Program-made: the position numbers and the translations under genes
Assembly (NCBI GenBank): GCA_027587225.1
Contig: JAPDDQ010000002.1
Span: 248,001 to 312,000 of the forward strand
Reading direction: 5' to 3'
DNA length: 64,000 bases
DNA from: Solirubrobacter taibaiensis
Lineage (GTDB): Bacteria; Actinomycetota; Thermoleophilia; Solirubrobacterales; Solirubrobacteraceae
Shown here: one piece after another, positions 1 through 8,064 of the stretch
How positions within the stretch are numbered: the first letter of the stretch is position 1
Layout: every line of letters starts with the position of its first letter
Notes under the pieces: generated by a model
The model's input: the letters and a program-made list of their open reading frames with translations, nothing else
Databases searched by the model: none
What the model was told of the DNA's origin: nothing

Positions 1-578
1 ACCGGTGCCCCGGCGGTGATGACCCACTCGAACTGGTGTGGCGCGTTTTCGTCCTCCGGCGGGTCCTGCCAGGCCATCAGCGCGATGTCCACGGTGACGG
101 CATCCGCGTTCGGGTTGTTCAACTCGATCTCGTCGAACGGCTCGTCGAACTCGTTCGCGGGCTTGCCCTCATTGAAGTAGCGCTCCGCGATCACGCCGCC
201 CTCGGGCATGCTCGGGTGATCGACCTGTTCGAGCTTCTCGATCTCGACCTTCACGTCGTAGACCTCGTCCGCCCGCTCGCCCTCGAACTTCAGGATGTCG
301 TACTCCTCGAAGAACGGTGGGACGACCTGCGTCCCGCGTGTGCTGCCGAGCGCGCTCGTGACCTTCACGCCGCTGATCGGCTGGCCGCCGATGTCCAGTG
401 GCGTGATCTTCAGCTTCGGCGCGACCGCCCCGAACCCGTCGTTCTTGATCGTGAGCACCTGGTCGTAGTCGTCGCCGTCGCCGAGCCGCTGGTAGGAGAA
501 CGTGACCTCTTCCGGCGTGGTGGAGATGAACCAGTCGCCGCCGAACAGCACCAGCACGAGAACGAAGAGTGCGATCAC
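1..578 (-). CDS. Hypothetical membrane-anchored protein, C-terminus off the left edge
   Basis: The reading frame starts at GTG (576-578) and stays open to base 1, giving 192 visible residues with the C-terminus missing. A TAG lies in frame shortly upstream of the GTG, so the start cannot be much earlier, and a GAGGT-like ribosome site precedes it. The first 12 or so residues are strongly hydrophobic (VIALFVLVLVLFGG), which suggests a signal anchor. The rest is acidic and has the alternating pattern of an extracytoplasmic beta-rich domain. I do not recognise a family. The long open frame on the opposite strand here has the Arg/His/Val-rich composition of a shadow. The gene is divergent from the small Cys-rich gene, with 32 bases between the starts. 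Confidence 0.7.
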   Translation of the reverse strand, partial: MIALFVLVLVLFGGDWFISTTPEEVTFSYQRLGDGDDYDQVLTIKNDGFGAVAPKLKITPLDIGGQPISGVKVTSALGSTRGTQVVPPFFEEYDILKFEGERADEVYDVKVEIEKLEQVDHPSMPEGGVIAERYFNEGKPANEFDEPFDEIELNNPNADAVTVDIALMAWQDPPEDENAPHQFEWVITAGAP

Positions 579-610
579 GCTCGACCTCGTACCCCGATTG
601 GGCTACAACA

Positions 611-808
611 ATGAGCGTGACTGTCGCGCCGGAGAAGTCGAAGGTCCATGGCCCGACCCATGATGGCGAGAAGATCTGCCACATCGTTCCCGAGGACGAC
701 CCCGACACCGCGCTCTGCGGCAAGGACGTGACGGGCTGGCCGTGGAACCCGCCGTGGCCGTACTGCATGGTCTGCCTGGACCTGGCGGGCTATGACGTGA
801 CCGGCTAG
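611..808 (+). CDS. Small Cys-rich protein, possible zinc-binding fold (65 aa)
   Basis: I prefer the ATG at 611 over the upstream in-frame start at 569, because the extra residues overlap the divergent gene and look like non-coding translation. The 65-residue product has cysteines at 23, 36, 52 and 55 plus His24, with a CMVC knuckle near the end. This pattern suits a small structural zinc site resembling the short actinobacterial DUF3039-like proteins, but I cannot assign a family. There is no signal peptide or membrane segment, so it is probably cytoplasmic. Its TAG stop (806-808) overlaps the stop of the converging oxidoreductase gene. Confidence 0.6.
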   Translation: MSVTVAPEKSKVHGPTHDGEKICHIVPEDDPDTALCGKDVTGWPWNPPWPYCMVCLDLAGYDVTG

Positions 809-1668
809 ATCTCCAGCAGGGTCTTGCCGATCGTCGAGCGGGCTTCCATGGCCGCGTGGGCGTCGGCGGCCCGCTCGAGCGGGAAGCGCTGACCGATGAT
901 CGGCGTCAAGCCCGCGGTCAGCGCCCGCTCGGTGTGGTGGCGCTCCGGTCGCCCCGTCTTGATCAGCGTGACGGCACGCGCGGTGGCCTCCTCGGCGCTG
1001 ATGTCCGCCCACGACCCGCTCGCGAGCCCGTAGGACAGCATCCGCCCGCCCGGCTCCAGCGCGTCGAACGCGTCCCGGGCCACCTGCCCACCGACCCCGT
1101 CGAACACGAATCTAAAGAGGGACTGTCCCTCTTTAAGTTCGTCGTAGCCGATGGTTTCGGTGGCGCCCAGCGAGGCCGCGCGTTGGCGCTTGGCCTCGGT
1201 GCTCGCCGCGCCGATCACGGTCGCGCCGGCACGGTGGGCGAGTTGGACGAGCAAGGTGCCGACGCCGCCCGCGGCGGCCAGCACCAGCACGCGTTCGCCC
1301 GGCTGCAGGGCGGCTGCGTCGGTGAGGAGCGTCGCGGTGCGGCCGTCGGCGAGCAGCGCGACGGCGTGGTCCAGCGGGAGGTCGTCGGGAACGTCGAACA
1401 CCTCGCCTCCCGCGGCGCGCTCGGCGTAGCCGCCGCGGCCGTTCAAAGACGCCACCACGCGCCGCCCGTTCAGCACCCCGCCGACGCCGTTGCCCGGGAT
1501 CATCGGGAGCTGCACCGGGAACGGGCCGCGGCCCGCGCGGACCTGGGTCTCGACGAAGGTGATGTTCGCGAACTCGACGTCGATCACGGCGTCGCCCTCG
1601 GGCTCGGGCGCCTCGCCGGGCGTCAGCGCACTCGGCGGGCCGAATTCCCGCAGCCAGACGGCCCTCAC
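805..1668 (-). CDS. Zinc-type alcohol dehydrogenase / NADPH:quinone oxidoreductase family
   Basis: A 287-residue medium-chain reductase. The N-terminal GroES-like half is followed by a Rossmann nucleotide site, AAGGVGTLLVQLA near residue 131, and the FDGVGG motif typical of quinone oxidoreductases. No structural zinc lobe is visible, as expected for the quinone-reductase branch; it is a little shorter than the usual 310-330 residues. The start is GTG at 1668, overlapping the TGA of the upstream DUF5519 gene by GTGA, so the two are probably cotranscribed. Residues about 177-187 (ELKEGQSLFRF) are encoded by a 33-base palindromic repeat, placed where relatives have a variable loop just before the second half of the Rossmann fold. 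The substrate is unknown. Confidence 0.85.
   Translation of the reverse strand: MRAVWLREFGPPSALTPGEAPEPEGDAVIDVEFANITFVETQVRAGRGPFPVQLPMIPGNGVGGVLNGRRVVASLNGRGGYAERAAGGEVFDVPDDLPLDHAVALLADGRTATLLTDAAALQPGERVLVLAAAGGVGTLLVQLAHRAGATVIGAASTEAKRQRAASLGATETIGYDELKEGQSLFRFVFDGVGGQVARDAFDALEPGGRMLSYGLASGSWADISAEEATARAVTLIKTGRPERHHTERALTAGLTPIIGQRFPLERAADAHAAMEARSTIGKTLLEI
1108..1140. repeat. Palindromic repeat copy 1, translated inside a CDS
   Basis: The core is a perfect 11-bp inverted repeat, TAAAGAGGGAC around a single centre T at 1124 (1113-1135), with partly paired GAA/TTC ends. It is read in frame in the quinone-oxidoreductase gene as ELKEGQSLFRF. Related copies lie at 21379, 23354, 26451, 55033 and 62053. 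Confidence 0.9.
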
Positions 1669-1997
1669 GGGGTGGGGAGGCCGTAGCGCTCGATCACGCG
1701 ATCGTAGTTCAGCCGCAGGAGCGCGATCGCGTCGCGCCGGTCCTCTTCGCTCGCGATCGCGCGCGAGCCGAACCCGGGCTTGTTCGGGAACACGGGGTGG
1801 TAGTCGATCCGGCCCGCGTCGTGGAGCTCGTGCCAGATGGCCTTCGGGAACCCGATGTGCAGCACGCGCTCACCGTGCAGGTGGCCGATCTCGCGCGCGC
1901 CGACCTTGAACGAGTACTCGCCGCGCGAGCCGTCTTCGCCGTGCACGCCCGGCCAGGCCTCGACCGCTTCAGCAATAGTTGTGGTCGTGGTTTCCAT
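1665..1997 (-). CDS. DUF5519 / 'luciferase family' small protein
   Basis: A cytoplasmic protein of about 110 residues. It shows the pattern of the small DUF5519 ('luciferase') family: an early PGV, a central FKVGAREIGHLHGERVLHIGF stretch, an HPVFP turn, and a C-terminal helix with the LLRLNYDR pattern. The family has no established activity. The frame can start at ATG 2006 or ATG 1997. I chose 1997 because 2006 lies inside a strong 14-bp hairpin (1998-2028) that would hide it. The gene overlaps the downstream oxidoreductase start by four bases (GTGA), so the two form a small operon. Confidence 0.75.
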   Translation of the reverse strand: METTTTTIAEAVEAWPGVHGEDGSRGEYSFKVGAREIGHLHGERVLHIGFPKAIWHELHDAGRIDYHPVFPNKPGFGSRAIASEEDRRDAIALLRLNYDRVIERYGLPTP

Positions 1998-2028
1998 ACC
2001 GGGCATCGTCGCGCCGACGATGCCCGGT
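1998..2028 (-). terminator. Strong hairpin after the catabolic operon
   Basis: A perfect 14-bp stem, ACCGGGCATCGTCG with its complement, closes a 3-base loop (CGC at 2012-2014). It lies between the Gfo/Idh stop (2047) and the DUF5519 start (1997) and has no U-tract. It probably terminates or attenuates the large minus-strand operon. It also borders the DUF5519 ribosome-binding region, so it could control that gene's translation. Confidence 0.6.
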
Positions 2029-2046
2029 GACCAGACGCCTTTGGTC

Positions 2047-3228
2047 CTAGGACCGGTAGGTCACGTCCTCGCGGCAGCGCGAGTCGGCGCTGCGCAGCAT
2101 CGCGTCGCAGATCTCCGCGGCGCGATAGCCGTCCTCGAACGTCGCGCCGTGCGGCCCGATCTCCGTGTCCTCACGGATCGCCGTGAGGAAGTGGTGGATC
2201 TCGTGGACGAACGTGTGCTCCCAGCCGATCATGTGCCCCTGCGGCCACCAGTGCTCCCAGAAGGGATGGTCGGCCTCGGACACCAGGACGGTGCGGAAGC
2301 CCTGGGCGAGCTTGCCGGGCGAGGAGTCGCGGTAGTGGACCTGAAGCTCGTTCAGGCGCTCGATGTCGAAGCTCAACGACCCCTTGGAGCCGTTGATCTC
2401 GAACGTGAGCCCGTTCTTGCGCCCCGAGGCGAAGCGCGTGGCCTCGATCGTGCCGACGGCGCCGTTGGAGAAGTCCACGACCGACTCGACGGCGTCGTCG
2501 ACGGTCACGGCCTGGCCTTCGCGGTTCTTCACGAACGTGCGCGTGTGCGCGCTCACCGCGTCGATCTCGCCCACCAGGTAGCGGGCCAGGTCGATGACGT
2601 GCGCGCCCAGATCGCCGAGCGCGCCGGAGCCGGCGACGTCCTTGTCGAGCCGCCAGACCATCGGGAAGTCGGCGTCGATGATCCACTCCTGCAGGTAGCT
2701 CCCGCGGAAGTGGAAGATCTCGCCGAGCTCGCCGGACTCGATGATCATGCGCGCGAGACGCACCGCCGGCACGAAGCGGTAGTTGAAGGCCACCATCGCC
2801 TTCACGCCGGTCGCGTCGACGCGCTTCCACGTCTCGTACGACTCGTCCGCGCTGCGCCCGAGCGGCTTCTCGCAGATCACGTGCTTGCCCGCCTCGGCGG
2901 CCGCGATCGTCGGCTCGGAGTGGAAGTTGTTCGGCCCGGAGTTGTCGAATACGCCCACGCGGTCATCGGAGATGATCGAGCGCCAATCGGTCACGGAGTC
3001 CGTGAAGCCGTAGCGCCGCGCGGCGCCCGCGACGGCCTCCGCGTTGCGGCCCGCGATCGACACCAGCTGCGGCATCAAGGGCGGTGGCCAGGTCATGTAG
3101 GCCAGCGTCTTGTACGCGTTCGAATGGGCCTTGCCCATGAACCCGTAGCCGAGCATGCCGACGCCGATCGTCGGGATGTCGTCCCCGCCTGAGGACTCAC
3201 CCATCGTGACGAAACCGACTTTGCTCAT
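2047..3228 (-). CDS. Gfo/Idh/MocA-family NAD(P)-dependent dehydrogenase
   Basis: A 393-residue oxidoreductase of the inositol/glucose-fructose dehydrogenase family. After about 20 extra N-terminal residues comes the Rossmann dinucleotide site GVGMLGYGFMGKAH (around 23-36). The family signature CEKPLGRS appears near residue 118, contributing the catalytic Lys, followed by the alpha/beta C-terminal substrate domain. Family members oxidise cyclitols or sugars with NAD(P). It is the last gene of the minus-strand operon, immediately after the TIM-barrel gene. The position beside a creatininase homologue and sugar epimerases makes an inositol or sugar-acid substrate plausible, which is inference from context. 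Confidence 0.9.
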   Translation of the reverse strand: MSKVGFVTMGESSGGDDIPTIGVGMLGYGFMGKAHSNAYKTLAYMTWPPPLMPQLVSIAGRNAEAVAGAARRYGFTDSVTDWRSIISDDRVGVFDNSGPNNFHSEPTIAAAEAGKHVICEKPLGRSADESYETWKRVDATGVKAMVAFNYRFVPAVRLARMIIESGELGEIFHFRGSYLQEWIIDADFPMVWRLDKDVAGSGALGDLGAHVIDLARYLVGEIDAVSAHTRTFVKNREGQAVTVDDAVESVVDFSNGAVGTIEATRFASGRKNGLTFEINGSKGSLSFDIERLNELQVHYRDSSPGKLAQGFRTVLVSEADHPFWEHWWPQGHMIGWEHTFVHEIHHFLTAIREDTEIGPHGATFEDGYRAAEICDAMLRSADSRCREDVTYRS

Positions 3229-4230
3229 CTACGCCTCCCGCGCGAATGCCGCATCGAACGCCACCGTGGACGGCGCGAAGTCGGTCCGCCGCACGAACGC
3301 CAGCGCATCCGGCGCGCCCCAGTCCCGGTCCATGCCCGAATCCTCCCACTCGATCGAGAGCGGGCCCTGGTAGCCGATCCGATTCAACGCGCGGAACAGC
3401 GCTTCGAAGTCGACGTCGCCGTGCCCGGGCGAGACGAAGTCCCAGCCGCGGCCGGCCTCGCCGAAGTTCAGGTGCCCGCCGAGAATCGACGTGCGGCCGT
3501 CGAGGGTCTTGATCGAGTCCTTGACGTGCACGTGGTAGATCCGGTCCGCGAAGTCGGTGACGAACGCGGCGCTGTCCAGGAACTGATGCGCGAAGTGCGA
3601 CGGATCGAAGTTGATGCCGAAGCCCTCGCGGTGGTCCAGCGCCGCCAGCGTCTTGCGCGTGGTGCCGAAGTCGTACGCGATCTCGGTGGGGTGGACCTCG
3701 AGCGCGAACTTGACGCCCTCGGCGTCGAAGACGTCGATGATCGGTCCCCAGCGCTCCGCGAAGTCCTCGTAGCCGCGCTCGACTTCCGCGAAGTCGTTGG
3801 GCGGGAACGAATAGAGCATGTGCCAGATCGAGGAGCCGGTGAATCCGGTCACGACCTCCACGCCCAGCTGGGCGGCGGCGCGCGCGGTGTCCTTCATCCG
3901 CTCAGCGGCACGCTGGCGAACGCCCTCGGGATCCCCGTCGCCCCACACCTCCGGATCCAGCGTCCCTTGATGACGCGAATCGATCGGATCGCACACCGCC
4001 TGGCCGGTGAGGTGCGCACCGATCGCCCAGATGTTCAGGCCGTTGCGCTCGAGCACCTCGCGGCGACCCGCGCAGTACGACGAGTCCGACAAGGCCTTGG
4101 GCACCTCGAAGTGGTCACCCCAGGTGCAGAGCTCCAGCCCGTCGAAGTCCCAGCCGCCGACTTTCGCGGCCAGGTCCTCGAACGACAGGTCGGCCCACTG
4201 GCCGGTGAACAGCGTTACGGGTCGTGCCAT
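3229..4230 (-). CDS. Sugar phosphate isomerase/epimerase (xylose-isomerase-like TIM barrel)
   Basis: A 333-residue AP-endonuclease-2/xylose-isomerase-like TIM barrel. Likely metal and substrate residues are seen in [30 protein letters not shown] and [14 protein letters not shown], the usual Glu, Asp/His, His and Glu positions for a divalent metal. Family members isomerise or epimerise sugars, keto-sugars or inosose derivatives. The gene follows the DeoR regulator by 15 bases and ends directly against the Gfo/Idh start, so it belongs to the same transcript. The paired Gfo/Idh gene suggests it acts on that enzyme's keto product. Substrate not determined. Confidence 0.88.
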   Translation of the reverse strand: MARPVTLFTGQWADLSFEDLAAKVGGWDFDGLELCTWGDHFEVPKALSDSSYCAGRREVLERNGLNIWAIGAHLTGQAVCDPIDSRHQGTLDPEVWGDGDPEGVRQRAAERMKDTARAAAQLGVEVVTGFTGSSIWHMLYSFPPNDFAEVERGYEDFAERWGPIIDVFDAEGVKFALEVHPTEIAYDFGTTRKTLAALDHREGFGINFDPSHFAHQFLDSAAFVTDFADRIYHVHVKDSIKTLDGRTSILGGHLNFGEAGRGWDFVSPGHGDVDFEALFRALNRIGYQGPLSIEWEDSGMDRDWGAPDALAFVRRTDFAPSTVAFDAAFAREA

Positions 4231-4245
4231 CCCTCTTCCTCTCCT

Positions 4246-5040
4246 CTAGTTCCGTGCGATCTCGAGCGCCACGCCGGCCGCTCGGTATTCCTGTGCGGTC
4301 GCGTCGTCCAGGCCCTCGTCCGTGACGATCGCGTCCAGGTTCTCCGCCCGCGCGATCGTCAGCAGCGACGCCCGCCCGAACTTGTTCGAGTCGATCAGCC
4401 CGATCGTGCGGGCCGCGTTCTTGCTCGCGACATTGATCACGTCCGCGAGCGCGCGGCGCGAGGTCGTGAGCCCCGCGTCCAGCGTCACGCCCGCGCACGA
4501 CACGAACGCCAGCTCGAAGTTCAGCCCCGACATGAAGTCGGTCGTCCAACGTCCGGCGAGCAGCCGCATGTGCTGGTCCAGCTCGCCCGGCGTGACGATC
4601 ACGAGCATCCGCTCGTCGGCGAGCTCGTAGGCGATCGCCGGTGAGTTCGTGACGAGCGTGAGGTTCGTCGCGGACTCGCTCACCAACTGCCGCGCGAGCG
4701 CCAGGCAAGAAGAGGACGAGTCCAGGAAGATCGTCGACCCGGAGCGCACCTCGCGCGCGGCGTGCGCGGCGATCGCCGCTTTGGCGCCGCGCGCCACGGC
4801 GGCGCGCTGCTCCCACCCGGTGGGCGGGATCGCCGTCGCCGGCCCGGCGGCCGCGAGCGCCCGCGCGCCGCCGTGCACGCGCTCCACGAGCCCGTCCCGG
4901 GACAGCTGCTCGAGGTCGCGATGGACGGTGATCGACGACACCGTCAGGTCCCGCGCGAGATCCGCCACGGACACGCCGCCGTCACGCTGGATGCGTTCCA
5001 GGATCTGCTGGCGGCGCACGGCCGGCGGCGTGGTGCTCAT
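4246..5040 (-). CDS. DeoR/GlpR-family transcriptional regulator
   Basis: A 264-residue regulator. The N-terminal winged helix spans residues 5-60 (RRQQILERIQRDGGVSVADL, then the recognition helix VSSITVHRDLEQL). The C-terminal sugar-phosphate sensing domain has FLDSSSSCLALARQL and the ligand motif SNKFGRAS. DeoR proteins usually repress carbohydrate operons and are released by a phosphorylated sugar. Being embedded in the operon, it probably regulates this operon and the divergent xylulokinase; the kinase product would be a natural effector. Its ATG directly follows the creatininase stop. Confidence 0.92.
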   Translation of the reverse strand: MSTTPPAVRRQQILERIQRDGGVSVADLARDLTVSSITVHRDLEQLSRDGLVERVHGGARALAAAGPATAIPPTGWEQRAAVARGAKAAIAAHAAREVRSGSTIFLDSSSSCLALARQLVSESATNLTLVTNSPAIAYELADERMLVIVTPGELDQHMRLLAGRWTTDFMSGLNFELAFVSCAGVTLDAGLTTSRRALADVINVASKNAARTIGLIDSNKFGRASLLTIARAENLDAIVTDEGLDDATAQEYRAAGVALEIARN

Positions 5041-5904
5041 CTACACGCGCTCCTCGAACGCGCGGCGGCGCACCTGCACGTCCAGCCCGCGGAACTCGTC
5101 GATCGCCCGCACGAGATGGCCGGAGAAGCGCTGCAGCGCCTCCTCGCCCTTCTCGGGCGTGGCCGTCATCGGGTTGCCAATCACGCCCGTGCGCGAGAAC
5201 TCGCCGTGGTCCATCGGGAACGAGAAGTACTGGTAGCCCTCGAACTGCACGTCGGGCGCGCCGTCGGACTTCAGGAAGCTGTCCGGGAGCCATTCGGGCG
5301 CCTGCGCGCGGTCCTCGGCGGCCCGGTCCATCCGCACCAGCGAGGCGTTGTGGGCCATGACCTGCGAGGTCTCCAGCTCACTCGCATGCCAGCCCGGCGT
5401 CTCTTCCGGCGGGTTGTCCAGCAGCCCTTCGAGGATGCCGATGTAGCGCTCCGCATACGGCTTGTAGAGCGCGACCAGGGCGCCCGTCTCGTACTTGATC
5501 CGGCGCAGCAGCGGGTCCAGGACCTTGACGTTGGAGCCGTGCCCGTTGACCAGGATCAGCTTGTTCCACCCGTGGTGGATCAGCGACCGCAGGATGTCGT
5601 ACAGGACCGCGTTGAGGGTCGAGGCCCGGAGCGTGATCGTGCCCACGGCGGACTCGGTCTCGCGCATGTGCTGCGGGGAGTAGCCGGCCCAGAACGGGGC
5701 CGTGTACGGCACGTCGGCCTGCTCGGCCGCGCGGCGCGCGACCTCCAGCGCCGTGATCGTGTCCGTGCCGAGCGGCAGGTGCGCGCCGTGCTGCTCGCAG
5801 GAGCCGATCGGCACCAGGATGATGTCCGACTTCTCCTGGAACCACGCGATGTCCGGCGGCGCGAGGTCCATGATGCAGTGGCTGACGGGGCGTTGATCAG
5901 GCAT
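5041..5904 (-). CDS. Creatininase-family amidohydrolase / cyclic hydrolase
   Basis: A 287-residue creatininase-fold hydrolase. The metal-site signature is clear: PIGSCEQHGAHLPLGTDT near residues 28-45 (Glu, His, Asp), NGHGSN in the middle and HASELETSQVM later. The family hydrolyses cyclic amides such as creatinine. In Thermotoga a homologue (IolN) has been described as opening a dehydro-inosose ring. I chose ATG 5904, which overlaps the Tm-1-like stop by eight bases; the longer frame to 5967 is Ser/Thr/Pro-rich and lies inside the upstream gene. Its place between a Tm-1 protein, epimerases and Gfo/Idh favours a carbohydrate or cyclitol lactone substrate over creatinine. Confidence 0.87.
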   Translation of the reverse strand: MPDQRPVSHCIMDLAPPDIAWFQEKSDIILVPIGSCEQHGAHLPLGTDTITALEVARRAAEQADVPYTAPFWAGYSPQHMRETESAVGTITLRASTLNAVLYDILRSLIHHGWNKLILVNGHGSNVKVLDPLLRRIKYETGALVALYKPYAERYIGILEGLLDNPPEETPGWHASELETSQVMAHNASLVRMDRAAEDRAQAPEWLPDSFLKSDGAPDVQFEGYQYFSFPMDHGEFSRTGVIGNPMTATPEKGEEALQRFSGHLVRAIDEFRGLDVQVRRRAFEERV

Positions 5905-7120
5905 AGGCTCCGACGAGGGCGAGGTAACGGGTGGCGACCACGTCGGCGAAGTCGTGGTCGTCGACATGGGCGTCGACGGGTTCGAACGGGATGTCGGTGC
6001 GCAGCGCGCCGGACAGCGCCTCCAGGAACGCGGAGTCGGCCTCGGGGTCCCACAGGTCGCCGCCCTCGGCGTCGGCCAGCGAGAACCCGCGCAGCGGCGC
6101 GACGACGTGCACGGGCCCGGTGGCGCCGTTGAGGCGCTCGGCGACGATGGCGCCGAGCTCGGCCTCCTCGTCGCGATCCAGGCGCACGAGCGTCATCACC
6201 GGGTTGTGGAAGTAGGTCTTGCGCGCGCGGTACTGCAGCGGGAGCGTCTCGCGCGGCCCTTGGTTGAAGAAGTCCACACAGCCGGGGACGACGACCTGGG
6301 GGAGCCCGAGCCGGCCGGCGACCGTCAGCCGCTCCGGGCCGGTCGCGTGCATCCCGTCCTTCAACGAGTTGGCCACCTCCGAGAGCGTGTAGTCGACCAC
6401 GCCCTGCAGCGCGCCCTCCTCGCACAGGTGCTCCATCGCGGGCCCGCCGACGCCGTTGGCGTGGAAGATCACGGGCTCGTGGCCGGCGCGCACGAGGTGC
6501 TCGCGCAGCCGCATCACTCCCGGCGTGGTCTGGCCGAGCATCGTCACCCCGACGCAGTGCTCGCCGAGCGTGCCGAGCGCGGAGCCCGCGTCGTGCACCA
6601 TCCCGGCCATCGCGGCGGCGGCGTTGTCGAAGATCGGCCGCGAGATGCCGTTGAGGCCGAGGATGTCGACGACGGAGTGCATCACGCAGACGTCGCTCTC
6701 GCCGACGAAGGCCGCGAACGTGCGGCGCCCGCTCGCGCTCGGCGACACGAGCAGCTTCGGCACGCCCACAGGCAGCGCCTGCATCGCGGCCGCGCCCAGC
6801 AGCGCGCCCTCGGCGCCGCCCAGGCACAGCACGCCCTGCACGCGCCCTTCGGCGAACAGCCGCACCACGAGCGCGCGGACGCCGTCCACCATCAGCGACA
6901 CGGCCGCGCCGCGCGAGCCCGCCGCCTGCACGCCGGCCAACGAGTGGCCGCCTGCCGCGGCCACCTCCTCCCGGCCGATGTCGGCCGCGCACCCCGGCTC
7001 ACCCAGGATGCCGCTGTCGATCACGACCGTTTCCACGCGCAGCGCCTGCAGGCGCTCACGCACGTACGCGATCTCGTCGCCCTTGGTATCGAGGGTGCCG
7101 ATGAGGGCGACGGCGGGCAT
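5897..7120 (-). CDS. Tm-1-like ATP-binding protein (UPF0261)
   Basis: A 407-residue UPF0261/Tm-1 protein starting at ATG 7120 (AVALIGTLDTKGDEIAYVRE). The GTLDTKG start, SGRRTFAAFVGESDV, HANGVGG and the C-terminal PGCVDFFNQGPRE segment are hallmarks of this family. It is related to the N-terminal domain of the tomato Tm-1 viral-inhibitor protein. Bacterial members bind ATP, but their reaction is not established; they often sit in carbohydrate gene clusters. The start overlaps the upstream TIM-barrel stop (TGATG) and the end overlaps the creatininase start, so translation is coupled on both sides. Confidence 0.88.
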   Translation of the reverse strand: MPAVALIGTLDTKGDEIAYVRERLQALRVETVVIDSGILGEPGCAADIGREEVAAAGGHSLAGVQAAGSRGAAVSLMVDGVRALVVRLFAEGRVQGVLCLGGAEGALLGAAAMQALPVGVPKLLVSPSASGRRTFAAFVGESDVCVMHSVVDILGLNGISRPIFDNAAAAMAGMVHDAGSALGTLGEHCVGVTMLGQTTPGVMRLREHLVRAGHEPVIFHANGVGGPAMEHLCEEGALQGVVDYTLSEVANSLKDGMHATGPERLTVAGRLGLPQVVVPGCVDFFNQGPRETLPLQYRARKTYFHNPVMTLVRLDRDEEAELGAIVAERLNGATGPVHVVAPLRGFSLADAEGGDLWDPEADSAFLEALSGALRTDIPFEPVDAHVDDHDFADVVATRYLALVGAYA

Positions 7121-8028
7121 CAGACGGTGGACGGGCTCTCCGCCAAGGCGGCACGCAGGTGGTCGATGCTCTCCTGCGTGTAACGGTCGTAATAGACCTC
7201 GGGCACGGCGCCCGTCGCGTGGTCGCGCAGGAACTTCTCCATCCCGGGGCCGCCGCCGGCCTCGGACGCGTCGCCGATCTCGCGGTCGGAGATCGCGCTG
7301 CGGTCCAGCGAGGCGACGAACTCGGCCGTCATGTGGCCCTCGTAGCCGATCGTCTGCAGCGCGCGGACGATCGCCGTCCAGTCGAGCGCCCCGTGGCCGG
7401 GAGGCATGCGGTTGTTGTCGGCCACGTGGAAGTCCACCAGCCGGTCGCCGGCCAGGTGGATGGCCTCGATCAGATCGGATTCCTCGATGTTCATGTGGAA
7501 CGTGTCGAGGGCGACGCCGCAGTCGCCGCCGACGGCGTCGGCGAGCGCGAGCGCCTGCTCGCAGCGGTTGAGGAAGTACGTCTCGAACCGGTTGAGCGGC
7601 TCCAGCCCGATCCGCACGCCGACCGTCTCGGCGTGCGCCTGGCACTCGCGCAGCGCCTCCACGCACCAGCGCCACTCGTCCGCGGGCGAGCCCATCGGCG
7701 TGATCTTGCCCACCGTGGACGGCACGACGGTGACGATCTGGCCGCCGAGCTCGGACACGAACGTCAGGCAGTCCTTGACGTACTCGACGCTGCCGAGCCG
7801 CATGTACCGGTCCTCGTGACACAGGTCGCGCGCGCCCATCATCAGCGTCACGGCGCCCCAGCACTCGAGCCCGTGCTCCTCCAGCAGGCTGCGCACGTGC
7901 GCCACGTCGTACTGCTCCGGCTCACCCGAGATCTCGATCCCGTCGTAGCCGAGGCGCGCCAGCCGCTCGATCGTGCGCTCGATCGGCTCCGGCCGCATCC
8001 AGTTGTGCATCGACACCTTGATCGCCAC
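7120..8028 (-). CDS. Ketose 3-epimerase-like sugar isomerase (TIM barrel)
   Basis: A 302-residue TIM barrel resembling D-tagatose/D-psicose 3-epimerases. It carries the metal-site motifs GLEPLNRFETYF (first Glu), ALDTFHMNIEES (Asp/His and second Glu region) and a later Asp/His segment, FHVADNNRMPPG. The EPLNRFE and DTFHMNIEE strings are the best reason to choose a ketose 3-epimerase or 5-dehydrogluconate epimerase type over a generic AP-endonuclease fold. It is the second gene of the operon, 36 bases after the FAD oxidase, and overlaps the Tm-1-like gene by one base. With the divergent xylulokinase it would supply an epimerised ketose for phosphorylation; that link is inference. Confidence 0.88.
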   Translation of the reverse strand: MAIKVSMHNWMRPEPIERTIERLARLGYDGIEISGEPEQYDVAHVRSLLEEHGLECWGAVTLMMGARDLCHEDRYMRLGSVEYVKDCLTFVSELGGQIVTVVPSTVGKITPMGSPADEWRWCVEALRECQAHAETVGVRIGLEPLNRFETYFLNRCEQALALADAVGGDCGVALDTFHMNIEESDLIEAIHLAGDRLVDFHVADNNRMPPGHGALDWTAIVRALQTIGYEGHMTAEFVASLDRSAISDREIGDASEAGGGPGMEKFLRDHATGAVPEVYYDRYTQESIDHLRAALAESPSTV

Positions 8029-8064
8029 TGCTTCCTCTCCTCCTGCTCCGGCGCGGCCTTCTCC

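Noticed and set aside
36-614. Plus-strand frame at the left edge
   Set aside because: Composition is that of an antisense shadow (Arg/His/Val/Asp-rich). The minus-strand frame starting at 578 has a hydrophobic anchor and normal composition.
5905-5967. Upstream extension of the creatininase-family gene
   Set aside because: The extra residues are Ser/Thr/Pro-rich, lie wholly within the Tm-1-like gene, and the ATG at 5904 gives the usual family N-terminus with stop/start overlap.
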